A DNA stretch of 48,346 nucleotides, from contig JAFZSK010000087.1 of assembly GCA_017620915.1 (NCBI GenBank), forward strand, positions 1 to 48,346. The letters run 5' to 3'. Numbering within the stretch: the first letter of the stretch is position 1; each line of letters begins with the position of its first letter. Below the pieces are notes generated by a model. That model saw nothing but the letters and a program-made list of their open reading frames with translations. It had not been told where the DNA came from and did not search any database. This stretch comes from Clostridia bacterium (GTDB taxonomy: Bacteria > Bacillota > Clostridia > UBA1212 > UBA1255). A program made the position numbers and the translations under genes. Positions 17,465-26,003 of this stretch are shown in pieces.

Positions 17465-17500
17465 AAGACAAAGCAACTCATTTGAACAACCTTGTCTTAT
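17465..17500. repeat. 36-bp palindromic element, copy 2
   Basis: Same arms as copy 1 (TAAGACAA/TTGTCTTA) with TTTGAA at positions 18-23. An additional outer pair, GGGTAAA (17455-17461) and TTTACCC (17514-17520), encloses it. Confidence 0.7.
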
Positions 17501-17537
17501 TATGACCATTGATTTACCCCTGAAATGAACGAGAATG

Positions 17538-17573
17538 ACAGACAAAAACTCTCGTTTGAGCGAATTTGTCTTA
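17538..17573. repeat. 36-bp palindromic element, copy 3
   Basis: Arms AGACAAA and TTTGTCT with TTTGAG at positions 18-23. The left end departs from copies 1 and 2 (ACAGACAA). Starts of copies 1-3 are 64 and 73 bases apart. Confidence 0.62.
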
Positions 17574-17665
17574 CTTTTCTGAAAACGCAGGCTGCAGGCG
17601 GGAATATATTTTTTTTGCGCATCCGTGTGTTCATGCGTATGTCCTGGCGCTGGCCGCCGTTCTGA

Positions 17666-17694
17666 TTGAATTGCCGTCCGATGCGGTGTATAAT
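17666..17694 (+). promoter_or_regulatory. Promoter of the GH99/WbsX-like gene
   Basis: TTGAAT (17666-17671), 17-base spacer, TATAAT (17689-17694), about 55 bases before the ATG at 17750. Confidence 0.6.
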
Positions 17695-17749
17695 GATCAG
17701 CAAGTTGCAGCCAATCACATTTCAATGTTTTTATAAGGCGGTTATTATT

Positions 17750-19858
17750 ATGAAGCGAACGGTGAAACTGATCATCCGGATCATGACTATGTGCGTATTG
17801 CTGCCGGCACTGTTAGCCGGAGTGGCCGGAGCGGGAATTGCCTCCGCCGCGGACACGGAAGCGGAGGCAGCCGGGCCGGAACCCGAGCGGTACGGCGGCG
17901 TGGACGGACTGGGGCGTATATTGCCCGCGTACGAAGACCTGTCAAAAGACCGGCCGCAGAAAAAGCGCTACGTCGGCATGTTTTTCTGGGACTGGCACAA
18001 TTTTTTCAGCGTGCACGTTCCCATGAACATCACCGAGATCATCGCGGCACATCCGGAGGCGGCCAACGACTTCAGCCACGAAGCCTGGGGCGGCAGGGAC
18101 AGCGGCACGCCGTATTTCTGGAACGAGCCGATCTATGGGTATTATTCTTCTACTGACGAGTACGTGCTGCGGAAACAGGCGGAACTGCTGGCCGATGCGG
18201 GCGTGGACGTACTGTTCTTGGATTGCACCAACGGCACCGAATTGTATCTGGCCGAGTTCAAGGCTATCGTGCGCGTGTTCGAGCAGGCGGCGGAGCAGGG
18301 CGTCAACGTCCCGAAGCTCGCATTCATGCTGAACATAAACCCCAACACGCTGTACGACAACAACCCCGTCGAACTGCGGCAGCTCTACCGCCAGATCTAC
18401 AAGAAGGAAGTGGGCAAAGACCTCTGGTTCTACTGGGAGGGGAAGCCGCTGGTATTATCGCCCGCGGACTGTCTGGACGCGGAAAAAGACCGCGACATTC
18501 TGGATTATTTCACGTTCCGGCGCAGCGACGACTCGTTCTTTACCGCGGATACCGACATCGGGGACAACATCTGGGGCTGGCTTTCCGTTTACCCCCAGAC
18601 CCGCTACGGCGTGCGGCCGGACGGCACGGTGGAGGAGATGGCCGTAGGCGTGGCGCAGAACGCCAATGAATTCGGCATGAAGGGCTCCGCGGATCAGAAG
18701 TACGGATTGACCGCCATGAACGACCCCCGGGGCACCGTGCACGGCCGTGCGTTCACCGAAGGCGAGTACGGATATGTGTTCAAGACCGACAGCGGCCGGA
18801 GCCGGGTGAGTACCGGCAGCCCCGACGCGCTGCTGTACGGACTCAACTTTCAGCAGCAGTGGGACCGGGCGATAGAAATTGACCCCGACATCGTATTTGT
18901 CACCGGCTGGAACGAATGGATCGCGGGGCGCTGGGACAAGTGGGGCGGCGGCGACGCCATCACCGAGAACGCGTTCCCGGATGAGTACACCGATGAATTC
19001 AGCCGCGACATCGAACCGTCCAAGGGCGTGCTGAAAGATCACTATTATTACCAGCTCGCGGCCAACATCCGCCGCTACAAGGGCGTGCCCGAAACGCGGC
19101 TTTACACCAAAGCGCATACGATCGACATCGGCGGCGCGCCGGAGCAGTGGGACGCGGTCGAGGCGGAATACGTACATTCCACGGGCAACACCCCGAAGCG
19201 CAGCAAGAGCGGCTACAAAGGCGTAAAATTCGAATCGGATACGATGCGCAACGACATTGTCCGCGCGAAGGTGACGTACGACGACGCCAACGTGTATTTC
19301 CTGGTCGAGACGGCGGAAACATTGACCGCGCCGGACGGCAATGCCTGGATGCGGCTGCTGCTCCGCACCGGCTCGAGCGGCGAGACCTGGGAAGGGTTCG
19401 ATTATATCGTGAACCGCGTTTCGCCTTCCGCGCCGGATGCGGCCGGGCAGGGCACCGCGACGCTGGAGCAGACCACCGGCGGCTGGAACTGGGCGCCGGC
19501 GGGCGAGGTGAGGTACCGGATCGCGGACAATACCCTCCAGCTGGAGATCCCCCGCACGCTGCTGGGGCTCGCCGACTGCGCGGTGAACCTGGAGTTCAAG
19601 TGGACGGACAATACCCAGACCGACGGCGACATAATGGACTTATATCTGTCCGGCGACGTTGCCCCCGGCGGGCGGTTCACGTACGTGTTCCGAAGCGAGC
19701 CGGTGCGTGAGGAATCCTACGAGGACGATACGGATGTCTCGACTGTGACAAAGCGCGGCAGCACGCTTCCGGCATATGTCTGGGTAGGCTTCGGCGCGGC
19801 CGCGGCGGCGCTGGCGGCAATGACGGTGGTGCTGATCCGGAACCGTAAAAAGAAATAG
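17750..19858 (+). CDS. Membrane-anchored GH99/WbsX-like barrel protein with CBM9-like domain
   Basis: 702 residues from the ATG at 17750, chosen because it starts a signal peptide (MKRTVKLIIRIM, then a helix) behind AAGGCGG; an in-frame extension upstream lacks a signal. The first 420 residues resemble the GH99/WbsX-type TIM barrel: KRYVGMFFWDWHNFF at the first strand, GVDVLFLDCTNG in the middle, and GWNEWIAGRWDKW near the end of the barrel. Residues about 460-640 resemble a CBM9/DOMON-type beta-sandwich (YTKAHTIDIGG, VKVTYDDANVYFLVET-like strands). A C-terminal helix and RNRKKK tail anchor it. It should act on glycans at the outer surface; specificity is unknown and the family call is from motifs only. 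Confidence 0.78.
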   Translation: MKRTVKLIIRIMTMCVLLPALLAGVAGAGIASAADTEAEAAGPEPERYGGVDGLGRILPAYEDLSKDRPQKKRYVGMFFWDWHNFFSVHVPMNITEIIAAHPEAANDFSHEAWGGRDSGTPYFWNEPIYGYYSSTDEYVLRKQAELLADAGVDVLFLDCTNGTELYLAEFKAIVRVFEQAAEQGVNVPKLAFMLNINPNTLYDNNPVELRQLYRQIYKKEVGKDLWFYWEGKPLVLSPADCLDAEKDRDILDYFTFRRSDDSFFTADTDIGDNIWGWLSVYPQTRYGVRPDGTVEEMAVGVAQNANEFGMKGSADQKYGLTAMNDPRGTVHGRAFTEGEYGYVFKTDSGRSRVSTGSPDALLYGLNFQQQWDRAIEIDPDIVFVTGWNEWIAGRWDKWGGGDAITENAFPDEYTDEFSRDIEPSKGVLKDHYYYQLAANIRRYKGVPETRLYTKAHTIDIGGAPEQWDAVEAEYVHSTGNTPKRSKSGYKGVKFESDTMRNDIVRAKVTYDDANVYFLVETAETLTAPDGNAWMRLLLRTGSSGETWEGFDYIVNRVSPSAPDAAGQGTATLEQTTGGWNWAPAGEVRYRIADNTLQLEIPRTLLGLADCAVNLEFKWTDNTQTDGDIMDLYLSGDVAPGGRFTYVFRSEPVREESYEDDTDVSTVTKRGSTLPAYVWVGFGAAAAALAAMTVVLIRNRKKK

Positions 19859-19862
19859 CCCG

Positions 19863-19890
19863 TTCTTTGTCCTTTGCCCTTTGCTATTTA
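19863..19890 (+). repeat. Intergenic heptamer array 2 (CCTTTGC type)
   Basis: Four 7-base units, TTCTTTG, TCCTTTG, CCCTTTG and CTATTTA, directly after the stop of the GH99-like gene and 8 bases before the -35 box of the cps-type promoter. Short, so weaker than the other arrays when taken alone. Confidence 0.6.
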
Positions 19891-19898
19891 AAAAGCAG

Positions 19899-19927
19899 TT
19901 GTCATCGCCTGCAAAATGTGATAAAAT
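19899..19927 (+). promoter_or_regulatory. Promoter of the CpsC-CpsD-CpsB unit
   Basis: TTGTCA (19899-19904), 17-base spacer, TAAAAT (19922-19927) preceded by AAAATGTGA, giving an extended -10. The same AAAATGTGA context precedes the -10 box at 34,529. Confidence 0.68.
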
Positions 19928-19990
19928 CCGACTGTGTCTTTGTGAGACACGTTCCATAATAATCGTTTACAGTTACCGGAGAGCTTAAAA

Positions 19991-20761
19991 TTGGAAGAGA
20001 AATCAAAAGAATCATATATTGACATCGGCAAGATACTGCTGGTGTTGTGGCAGCGCGCGATCTGGATCGTTGCCAGCACGGTGATCCTCGCGGCCCTGGC
20101 GTATGCCGTCACGCTGATCACGTGGAAACCTATCTACACGTCCGAAGTGCAGCTGTACACAGTCATGGAAGCCGGCGACGATAAAGCCACCGAGGTCACC
20201 ACGTCGCAGATCAGCATCCGCCGGAACGTAGCGGCGCTGTATGTGAAGGCCATCAAGAAACCCGACAGCCTGGCCAAAATGGCAAATCAGCTGAAAGCCG
20301 ACGGATACGACATAACCGAAAGCAAACTGAACAAGATGCTGGAGGCGTACATCGATTCCGATGCCTCTGAGATCATCCATGTAAGGGCGCGTACCGGAGA
20401 TAAGAAGCTTTCATTGCGGATCTGCGAGATCGTGGGCGCGGAAGCGGAAAATCTGGTCAAAGACGCGTACATCGGCTGTACGGTCGCCATTTTCAACAAT
20501 CCGCGCGAAGCGGTAAAACCGGACTCTTCCAAAGCGGTGCGGAACATGGTGCTGGGAGCGGCGGCCGGGTTTATCCTGAGCTGCATCGTGGTCATCGCCA
20601 TCTACCTGCTGGACCGCTCGATCAAGAACGGCGAGGATCTGGAGAAACTCAGCGGCGTACGTTATCTGGGCGAGATCCCCGATATCAATGAAACGTTCAA
20701 AGGCGGAGATAAATATTACAGCTCCTACGCCCGCGCAGGCGGAGAAAGGAGCGGTACCTGA
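19991..20761 (+). CDS. Wzz/CpsC-type polysaccharide co-polymerase, modulator of the tyrosine kinase
   Basis: 256 residues starting at TTG 19991, supported by GGAGAG about 8 bases upstream. Two membrane helices (about 20-40 and 185-205) flank an extracellular domain, the Wzz/CapA topology. There is no kinase domain; the BY-kinase is the next gene, as in Gram-positive capsule systems, where the C-terminal cytoplasmic tail of this protein activates it. It would control polysaccharide chain length or export and signalling at the membrane. It is the first gene of the unit behind a good promoter. Confidence 0.88.
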   Translation: MEEKSKESYIDIGKILLVLWQRAIWIVASTVILAALAYAVTLITWKPIYTSEVQLYTVMEAGDDKATEVTTSQISIRRNVAALYVKAIKKPDSLAKMANQLKADGYDITESKLNKMLEAYIDSDASEIIHVRARTGDKKLSLRICEIVGAEAENLVKDAYIGCTVAIFNNPREAVKPDSSKAVRNMVLGAAAGFILSCIVVIAIYLLDRSIKNGEDLEKLSGVRYLGEIPDINETFKGGDKYYSSYARAGGERSGT

Positions 20762-20763
20762 TC

Positions 20764-21633
20764 ATGGGCATTTTCAATTTTAAAAAGAAAGACAATATCA
20801 CTGAAAAAGAAAACCGCGCGGAAGACCTGATCAATGAGAATACCGCGTTCAATATCCGTGAAGCGTTCAACACGCTCCGCACCAACGTTGTGTTCGCGCT
20901 GGCGCCCTCCGGCGGCAAACGCCTGATGGTCACGTCTTCCAACCCCTCCGAAGGCAAGAGCACCACGTCCGTGAATCTGGCCGTAGTACTGGCACAGAAC
21001 GGCAACAAAGTGCTGCTTATCGACGGCGACCTGCGCAAACCGAAACTGCATCAGTTCTTCGAAGTGGACTACACGCACGGGTTGTCCCGCTTTCTCGTCG
21101 GGCAGGAGTCGCTTAACGAGGCGCTGGTACATACGCACATCAAAAACCTTGACCTGATCCCCGCGGGCGTGATCCCGCCCAACCCTTCCGAACTGCTGGG
21201 CAGCAACCGCATGAAGGTCTTCCTGGAGAAGGTCGAAGAGTATTATAACTACATCATCGTTGACACCCCGCCCATCAACGTGGTCACCGATGCCGCCGTG
21301 CTCTCCAAGTACGTCTCCGGCGTGCTGCTGGTGGTGCATTACGGCAGCACGAACCGTGACGATTTCCGCAGGTCGGTGAACCAGCTCAAGATCGCCGGGG
21401 CCAACATAATCGGCTTCTCGATGGTGGCGGTCAAATCCGAGCACAAGGGCTACTACAAAAACTACCGCGGCTATAAGAAAGACTATTACTCCGCGTACGG
21501 CTACGGCGCCCGCAGCACGAGATCGGGAAGCACGCGGAGCAACAGCGGTTCCGGCAGCGGGCGGTCCGGAAGCACCGGCGACGCAAACACACTGCAATTT
21601 AAAAGCGAAAGCGTCGACGATGACGAAGAGTAA
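20764..21633 (+). CDS. CpsD/YwqD-type protein-tyrosine kinase (BY-kinase)
   Basis: 289 residues. Walker A is SSNPSEGKSTT (58-68), Walker A' LLIDGDLRKPK (84-94), and Walker B is in YIIVDTPP. The tail from about 222 has many tyrosines (KGYYKNYRGYKKDYYSAYGY) for autophosphorylation and then a Ser/Gly/Arg-rich linker and an acidic end. BY-kinases phosphorylate themselves and regulate polysaccharide polymerisation with the CpsC partner, which ends 2 bases upstream. The cognate phosphatase is next. Confidence 0.94.
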   Translation: MGIFNFKKKDNITEKENRAEDLINENTAFNIREAFNTLRTNVVFALAPSGGKRLMVTSSNPSEGKSTTSVNLAVVLAQNGNKVLLIDGDLRKPKLHQFFEVDYTHGLSRFLVGQESLNEALVHTHIKNLDLIPAGVIPPNPSELLGSNRMKVFLEKVEEYYNYIIVDTPPINVVTDAAVLSKYVSGVLLVVHYGSTNRDDFRRSVNQLKIAGANIIGFSMVAVKSEHKGYYKNYRGYKKDYYSAYGYGARSTRSGSTRSNSGSGSGRSGSTGDANTLQFKSESVDDDEE

Positions 21634-21636
21634 TTA

Positions 21637-22377
21637 ATGATCGACATCCATACGCATATATTGCCCTGTATTGACGACGGGGCCAGAGACGCGGAGACCG
21701 CGGTGACGATGCTGCGGATGATGAAGGCGCAGGGCGTTGACCTGATCGGCGCGACACCGCATTATTACTGCCTCGACTGTACCCCGGAGGAGCATCGGGC
21801 CAATGCCGAAAAGGCATACGGAACACTGATGTACAGCTGGGAGAACGCCGCGGGCGAACGCGCGGCGGAACTGCCGGAAATACGCATCGGCGCCGAAATA
21901 TACCTGGCGGAAAGCCTGCAGGCGGTAGAAAAGCCGGAACTGCTCAAGATATCCGGTACCGATCTGATGCTGTTTGAACTGCCGTTCACCGGATTCACCC
22001 GCTGGATCCCCGCCGTGACGGAACTGGTGGCCGCCAAAGCGAAAGGCCGCCCGCTGTTCGCGCACATTGACAGATATATCCACCTGTACGGCCGGAGAGT
22101 AATGGACGCGCTGGAGGCATTGCCCGGCGCCGCGTTCCAGTTCAACTCCGACGCTTTCGATGACAGAGCGGTGCTGAAATACATGTATTCTCTGATCGAC
22201 CGGGGATATGCGGTATTTTTCGCCAGCGACTGTCACGGCGCGCACCGCCGCCCGCCGGATCTGGGAGAACGGCTGCCCGTGCTGGAGAAAAAGCTGACCA
22301 AAAAGTTTTCGGCGGAAGTTTACGCCGAGATCGTTCAGCGGCAGTACTCGCTGCTCAATTCGGACAGCGCCGCTTAA
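21637..22377 (+). CDS. CpsB/YwqE-type protein-tyrosine phosphatase (PHP family)
   Basis: 246 residues. The N-terminal MIDIHTHILPCIDDGA is the metal-binding PHP motif of manganese-dependent tyrosine phosphatases. Further motifs are ATPHYY, the LPFTGF region, FAHIDRYI and FASDCHGAHRRPPDL. It should dephosphorylate the adjacent BY-kinase. It starts 3 bases after the kinase stop. The set modulator-kinase-phosphatase is complete, but no glycosyltransferase or flippase follows, which is unusual for a capsule locus. Confidence 0.93.
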   Translation: MIDIHTHILPCIDDGARDAETAVTMLRMMKAQGVDLIGATPHYYCLDCTPEEHRANAEKAYGTLMYSWENAAGERAAELPEIRIGAEIYLAESLQAVEKPELLKISGTDLMLFELPFTGFTRWIPAVTELVAAKAKGRPLFAHIDRYIHLYGRRVMDALEALPGAAFQFNSDAFDDRAVLKYMYSLIDRGYAVFFASDCHGAHRRPPDLGERLPVLEKKLTKKFSAEVYAEIVQRQYSLLNSDSAA

Positions 22378-22418
22378 CTCATACCGCGTACGCATCGCGC
22401 AACTTACGGAGCAGACAT

Positions 22419-23948
22419 ATGAAAAACAGGGAACTGAAGTACCTTTTCAGCGTGAAAGGAATAATACTGACGGTGATCGCGGCCGCGGCGGCGGTCACGG
22501 CGGTCCTGTTCTGTCTGCGCGTCGAAAAGACGTACGGCGCCGCCCAGGAATACGGCAATCCGGTGGTGCTGCGATCCGGTGACCGCGATAATAACGAAAA
22601 CTCCTCGCCGATCATGAGTTATAAGGAACTGTCCTATACATATAAAGAGATCGGCGCGACCTGCACCGAATGGACGGACGAAGAGCCCGCCGAAGGCGCG
22701 ACGCCGGGACTGTATTTCATCTCGAAAGACAATCTGCAGTACTGTATATACGATACGGACGCGGCCGCGCTGTGCGGCGGGACACACACGCTTTCCGACT
22801 TCAATTACATGTGGCTGAATTCGGAAGATGACGGCTTTTACGTGCTGGTCAACTTGGCGGGCAAAGATGTTGACCTGTCCGGTTACTACGTTCTCGCGCG
22901 GGATAAAAGCTTTATGTACGCGTCCCGGGTGCTGATCAACTGCTATGAAGCGGAGACCGTTGACCTGAGCGGTACGATCCTTAACGGCACGCTGCTGGCT
23001 CCGTACGCCAAAGTTAAGTCCGACGCGGGAACATATATATTCGGACAGGTGCTGTCCGATTCCGCGGAAGGCGAGCCCCGGACGTACCGCGAGATCAAAT
23101 TTACCGGCTACTACAGCCTGTTAAACAGCCAGGACAGCGTTAGTTTCACCAACGACGCGGTGCGCGCGGAGGCGGTCAGATATCTGATGACGCACAACGA
23201 GGAAGGCCTGTACAGCGGCTACAACGAAAACAGCCGGCTGAAAAAATCGGACCTCGGCGCGGTCAAGGAACTGGACCTCAGCGGGCATATCCTGAAGGAT
23301 GGATTTGAGAAGGATCTAAGCCTGCTCACGGGCCTTGAAGTGCTGAAACTGAACGACACGAACCTGACGAAATTGACATTCACCGGCTTCGATTACCTGC
23401 GCGAGCTGGAGGCGAACAATACGCCGCTGGTCAGTGTTGACCTTTCCGGCGCGCCGGCGCTGATGCGGCTCTCGCTGGAGCATACGGCGCTGACTTCGCT
23501 GGACCTTTCGGGCAACACGCAGCTGCGCATCCTCTGCCTTGCCGGCAGCCATATCGGGCGGTTCCCGGACGTGAGGGAGCCGTTTCTGGAATACATTGAC
23601 GTTACCGATACCGCGCTCACGAACAATCTGCTCAACGGCACGAATCTCCCGGCGCTCAAGACGCTGCTGATTGCCGACAATCCGGCGTTCAGCGGTCTGA
23701 TATTGACCACGTTCCCCGTGCTGGAAACGCTGGATTGCTCGAATACCGCGATCAATGTCCTGGTATTGCCCGCGATGCCGCAGATCAAATACCTGCGGGT
23801 CAGCGGCACGCTGATCGAAAAACTGGATCTCACCGGGATCAAACACCTGTATGTATGCGAAGCATATTGCGACAATCTGAAAGAACTGAAGATCAACCGA
23901 TATGCCGACGCACTGTACACCAACATCGTACCCACCGTGGTCAACTAA
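22419..23948 (+). CDS. Membrane protein with extracellular leucine-rich repeats
   Basis: 509 residues. A short basic N-terminus and one helix (about 13-30) anchor it with the rest outside. An unassigned region of about 250 residues is followed by roughly ten irregular 20-22-residue leucine-rich repeats from about residue 285 (patterns such as LEVLKLNDTNLTKL, LRELEANNTPLVSVDLSG, LRILCLAGSHI). Extracellular LRRs usually mediate protein or glycan binding. A CGGAG site precedes the ATG. It lies between the tyrosine phosphatase and sortase B in the same direction with gaps of 30-40 bases, so it is probably part of the same unit. Ligand unknown. Confidence 0.8.
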   Translation: MKNRELKYLFSVKGIILTVIAAAAAVTAVLFCLRVEKTYGAAQEYGNPVVLRSGDRDNNENSSPIMSYKELSYTYKEIGATCTEWTDEEPAEGATPGLYFISKDNLQYCIYDTDAAALCGGTHTLSDFNYMWLNSEDDGFYVLVNLAGKDVDLSGYYVLARDKSFMYASRVLINCYEAETVDLSGTILNGTLLAPYAKVKSDAGTYIFGQVLSDSAEGEPRTYREIKFTGYYSLLNSQDSVSFTNDAVRAEAVRYLMTHNEEGLYSGYNENSRLKKSDLGAVKELDLSGHILKDGFEKDLSLLTGLEVLKLNDTNLTKLTFTGFDYLRELEANNTPLVSVDLSGAPALMRLSLEHTALTSLDLSGNTQLRILCLAGSHIGRFPDVREPFLEYIDVTDTALTNNLLNGTNLPALKTLLIADNPAFSGLILTTFPVLETLDCSNTAINVLVLPAMPQIKYLRVSGTLIEKLDLTGIKHLYVCEAYCDNLKELKINRYADALYTNIVPTVVN

Positions 23949-23979
23949 CGCGGCACAGCGTTAAAAAAACTGACAGATC

Positions 23980-25032
23980 ATGAAAAAAGACAAGAACCAA
24001 CTCAAACTGAAAACCGGAAAACCGCCCTTCGGCAGCCGCGCGCTGCGCGCCGGTAAAGACGCGGAGCGCCTAAATATATTGCCCGAATGGCCGGAAAAGT
24101 ACCGCCGCAACCTGAGTACCGAAGCCATCGGCATGAAAAAGCTCGAGGGGTTCAAGGAAGTTGACGCCGAAAAGCTCCGCCGGAAACGCGCCGAAAAAGA
24201 GCGCAAAAAACGCCGGAGCAAGATCGTATATATTGCTGTTCAGTCCGTACTGATCGCGGTGATGCTGTTCGCGGTGGCCAAACTCGGCGAAAACTACAAG
24301 AGCAATGTGGCGGGCAAAGAGCATCAGCAGCAGATCCGCGAACTCACCGGACGCACTTCCGCGCCGCAGGTGTACGTCACGCCGGATCGCGAAGTGCCGC
24401 CGTACCCGATGGCTACGCCCAAGCGCATCGAATATCCCGCGGACGAATTCACCAAGACCCGGGAGGATCTGCTGTTTTACAAGAACATGAACAGCGATTT
24501 CCAGTTCTGGCTGTACATTCCGGACTCCCAGGTGGATTATTACGTGATGCAGGGCAAGACTAATGACGACTACCTGCGCCGGGATATCACAGGGGAGTAC
24601 AATCACTCCGGCTGCCTGTTCCTGGATTACCGGAACAACGGCAAGACCATGGAAGGCCACACGATCATATACGGCCACACCATGAACGACCTGAGCATGT
24701 TCGGCGAACTGCGGGATTACATGGAGCAGGATTATTACGACACGCACCGCTATTTCTACACACTGTCGCCGGACACGGTGACCATGTGGCGCGTGTTCTC
24801 CGTATACATTACCACCGTGGACGAGTATTACATCGAAACGTATTTCAGAACGCCCACGGATTACCTCGATTACATTAACGGCTTTAAGAACTCCTCGATG
24901 CATCCCACGGACACCGTGCTGGTGGAGACGGACGACGTGCTGACGCTGTCCACCTGCTACCGTCTGTATCACGGCGCGGACGGCCGGCTGGTGGTGCACG
25001 CGGTGAAGGTCGGTACTTCGCCGATGTTCTGA
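23980..25032 (+). CDS. srtB: Class B sortase
   Basis: 350 residues. A long, basic cytoplasmic arm (1-80) precedes one helix (82-103) and the sortase domain. Catalytic His233 (YGHTM), Cys326 (LSTCYR) and Arg336 are visible, and the order and spacing and the FWLYIPDSQVDYYVMQG entry fit class B. Sortase B joins specific surface proteins to the peptidoglycan or to pilus partners. No matching NPQTN-like substrate was found in this window; the surface proteins here carry plain transmembrane tails. The highly charged arm is longer than usual and could dock to the cytoplasmic partners encoded upstream. Confidence 0.92.
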   Translation: MKKDKNQLKLKTGKPPFGSRALRAGKDAERLNILPEWPEKYRRNLSTEAIGMKKLEGFKEVDAEKLRRKRAEKERKKRRSKIVYIAVQSVLIAVMLFAVAKLGENYKSNVAGKEHQQQIRELTGRTSAPQVYVTPDREVPPYPMATPKRIEYPADEFTKTREDLLFYKNMNSDFQFWLYIPDSQVDYYVMQGKTNDDYLRRDITGEYNHSGCLFLDYRNNGKTMEGHTIIYGHTMNDLSMFGELRDYMEQDYYDTHRYFYTLSPDTVTMWRVFSVYITTVDEYYIETYFRTPTDYLDYINGFKNSSMHPTDTVLVETDDVLTLSTCYRLYHGADGRLVVHAVKVGTSPMF

Positions 25033-25049
25033 GGCCCGGAGACGATACG

Positions 25050-26003
25050 ATGAAAATTACCGGTGAAACAAGCAAAAAATTCGGCAGCGTGCCCGTGAGC
25101 AATCTGTTCATCAGCGATTTCCTGCCCGGCATCAGCGGGGACGCGGTGCGGGTATATCTTACACTTTTGTATTACGGCGGCCAGAATATCAAGTACGACG
25201 AAGCGGCGCTGGCCAATGTGCTGGGCGTCAATATTTCGGTCGTGGACGCCGGACTGATCGAACTGGAATCCCGGGGCCTGATCCTGCGCGAGGGCAAAGA
25301 TATTATTCTGCCGGATCTCGCGGAGAAGCACGTGCGGGACAACTACAATCCGCGCACCGCGCCCCGCAGCGACGCCGGCGCCAATGACCGCACCCACCTC
25401 CTGAGAGCCATCAGCGACCGTTTCTTCGGCGGCCAGATGTCCCAGTCCTGGTATAACGACATAGTGCTCTGGGCAGACACGTACGGCTTCTGTGACGAAG
25501 TAGTGTTCATGATCTTTCAGCAGAACACCGACCATTCCATGAGCCGCCCGTACATGAAAAAAGTGATGGAGTCTTATGGCGAGCGGGGGATCCGCACCGT
25601 GGATCAGATGAACAGCTGGCTGCAAAAGCGCGACACGTACGTAAAGATCCGTTCGAAGGTGGCGGCCAATCTGAAATTGAATCCGTTGTCTGTTTACCAG
25701 GAGAAGTATATTGAAAAGTGGTTCTACGAGTACGGATACGGGTTCGACGTGATCGACCTGGCGCTGAAGGAAGGCGCGGGCATGAAGAATCCGTCGTTTA
25801 ATCTGTACGATAAGATATTGACCGACTGGCACAACGCGGGGCTCGCGGATGTCGAGGCGGTCAAAGCGCATATTGCCGCCCGGCGCAAAGCGGCGCAGGG
25901 AAGTGCGGGCAAAACCGACCGGCAGAGCGGCAGCGGCCGCAACTACGACCAGCGTCAATACGGCGAAGGCTTTTACGACAGCGTTTACGGTGACGACAAA
26001 TGA
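25050..26003 (+). CDS. dnaD: DnaD-like primosomal replication protein
   Basis: 317 residues. An N-terminal winged-helix-like domain (about 12-95, DAVRVYLTLLYYGGQ, ANVLGVNISVVDAGLIELESRGLI) is followed by two DnaD C-terminal-type modules (about 130-185, YNDIVLWADTYGFCDEVVFMIF; and about 205-275, EKYIEKWFYEYGYGFDVIDLAL) and a basic tail. DnaD proteins remodel DNA and help load the replicative helicase at origins and stalled forks. The last 4 bases overlap the helicase-loader gene, so the two are coupled. Confidence 0.9.
   Translation: MKITGETSKKFGSVPVSNLFISDFLPGISGDAVRVYLTLLYYGGQNIKYDEAALANVLGVNISVVDAGLIELESRGLILREGKDIILPDLAEKHVRDNYNPRTAPRSDAGANDRTHLLRAISDRFFGGQMSQSWYNDIVLWADTYGFCDEVVFMIFQQNTDHSMSRPYMKKVMESYGERGIRTVDQMNSWLQKRDTYVKIRSKVAANLKLNPLSVYQEKYIEKWFYEYGYGFDVIDLALKEGAGMKNPSFNLYDKILTDWHNAGLADVEAVKAHIAARRKAAQGSAGKTDRQSGSGRNYDQRQYGEGFYDSVYGDDK

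Larger units (their letters stand above)
16994..17749. other. 756-bp non-coding gap with nested palindromes
   Basis: No convincing gene lies here. The gap contains the divergent promoters of the flanking genes at its edges and, between 17,146 and 17,573, a cluster of at least five imperfect palindromes described separately. Composition is clearly more AT-rich than the flanking genes. It shares a 13-base word (CGAGAAGGCGCCC) and a 14-base word (TGAAAATGAGCGAG) with the gap at 47.7-48.0 kb, which points to a common repeat family. Confidence 0.75.

Noticed and set aside
17401-17573. Three 36-bp repeats with spacers of 28 and 37 bp suggest a CRISPR array
   Set aside because: The repeats share only arms and a central word, spacer lengths differ, and no cas gene was recognised nearby. 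CRISPR repeats are normally almost identical.
17243-17573. Palindromes with TTTGAGCGAATT-like words resemble integron attC sites
   Set aside because: The elements are only 36 bp, lack paired inner L boxes and R-box GTTRRRY ends, and no integrase or cassette genes are present.
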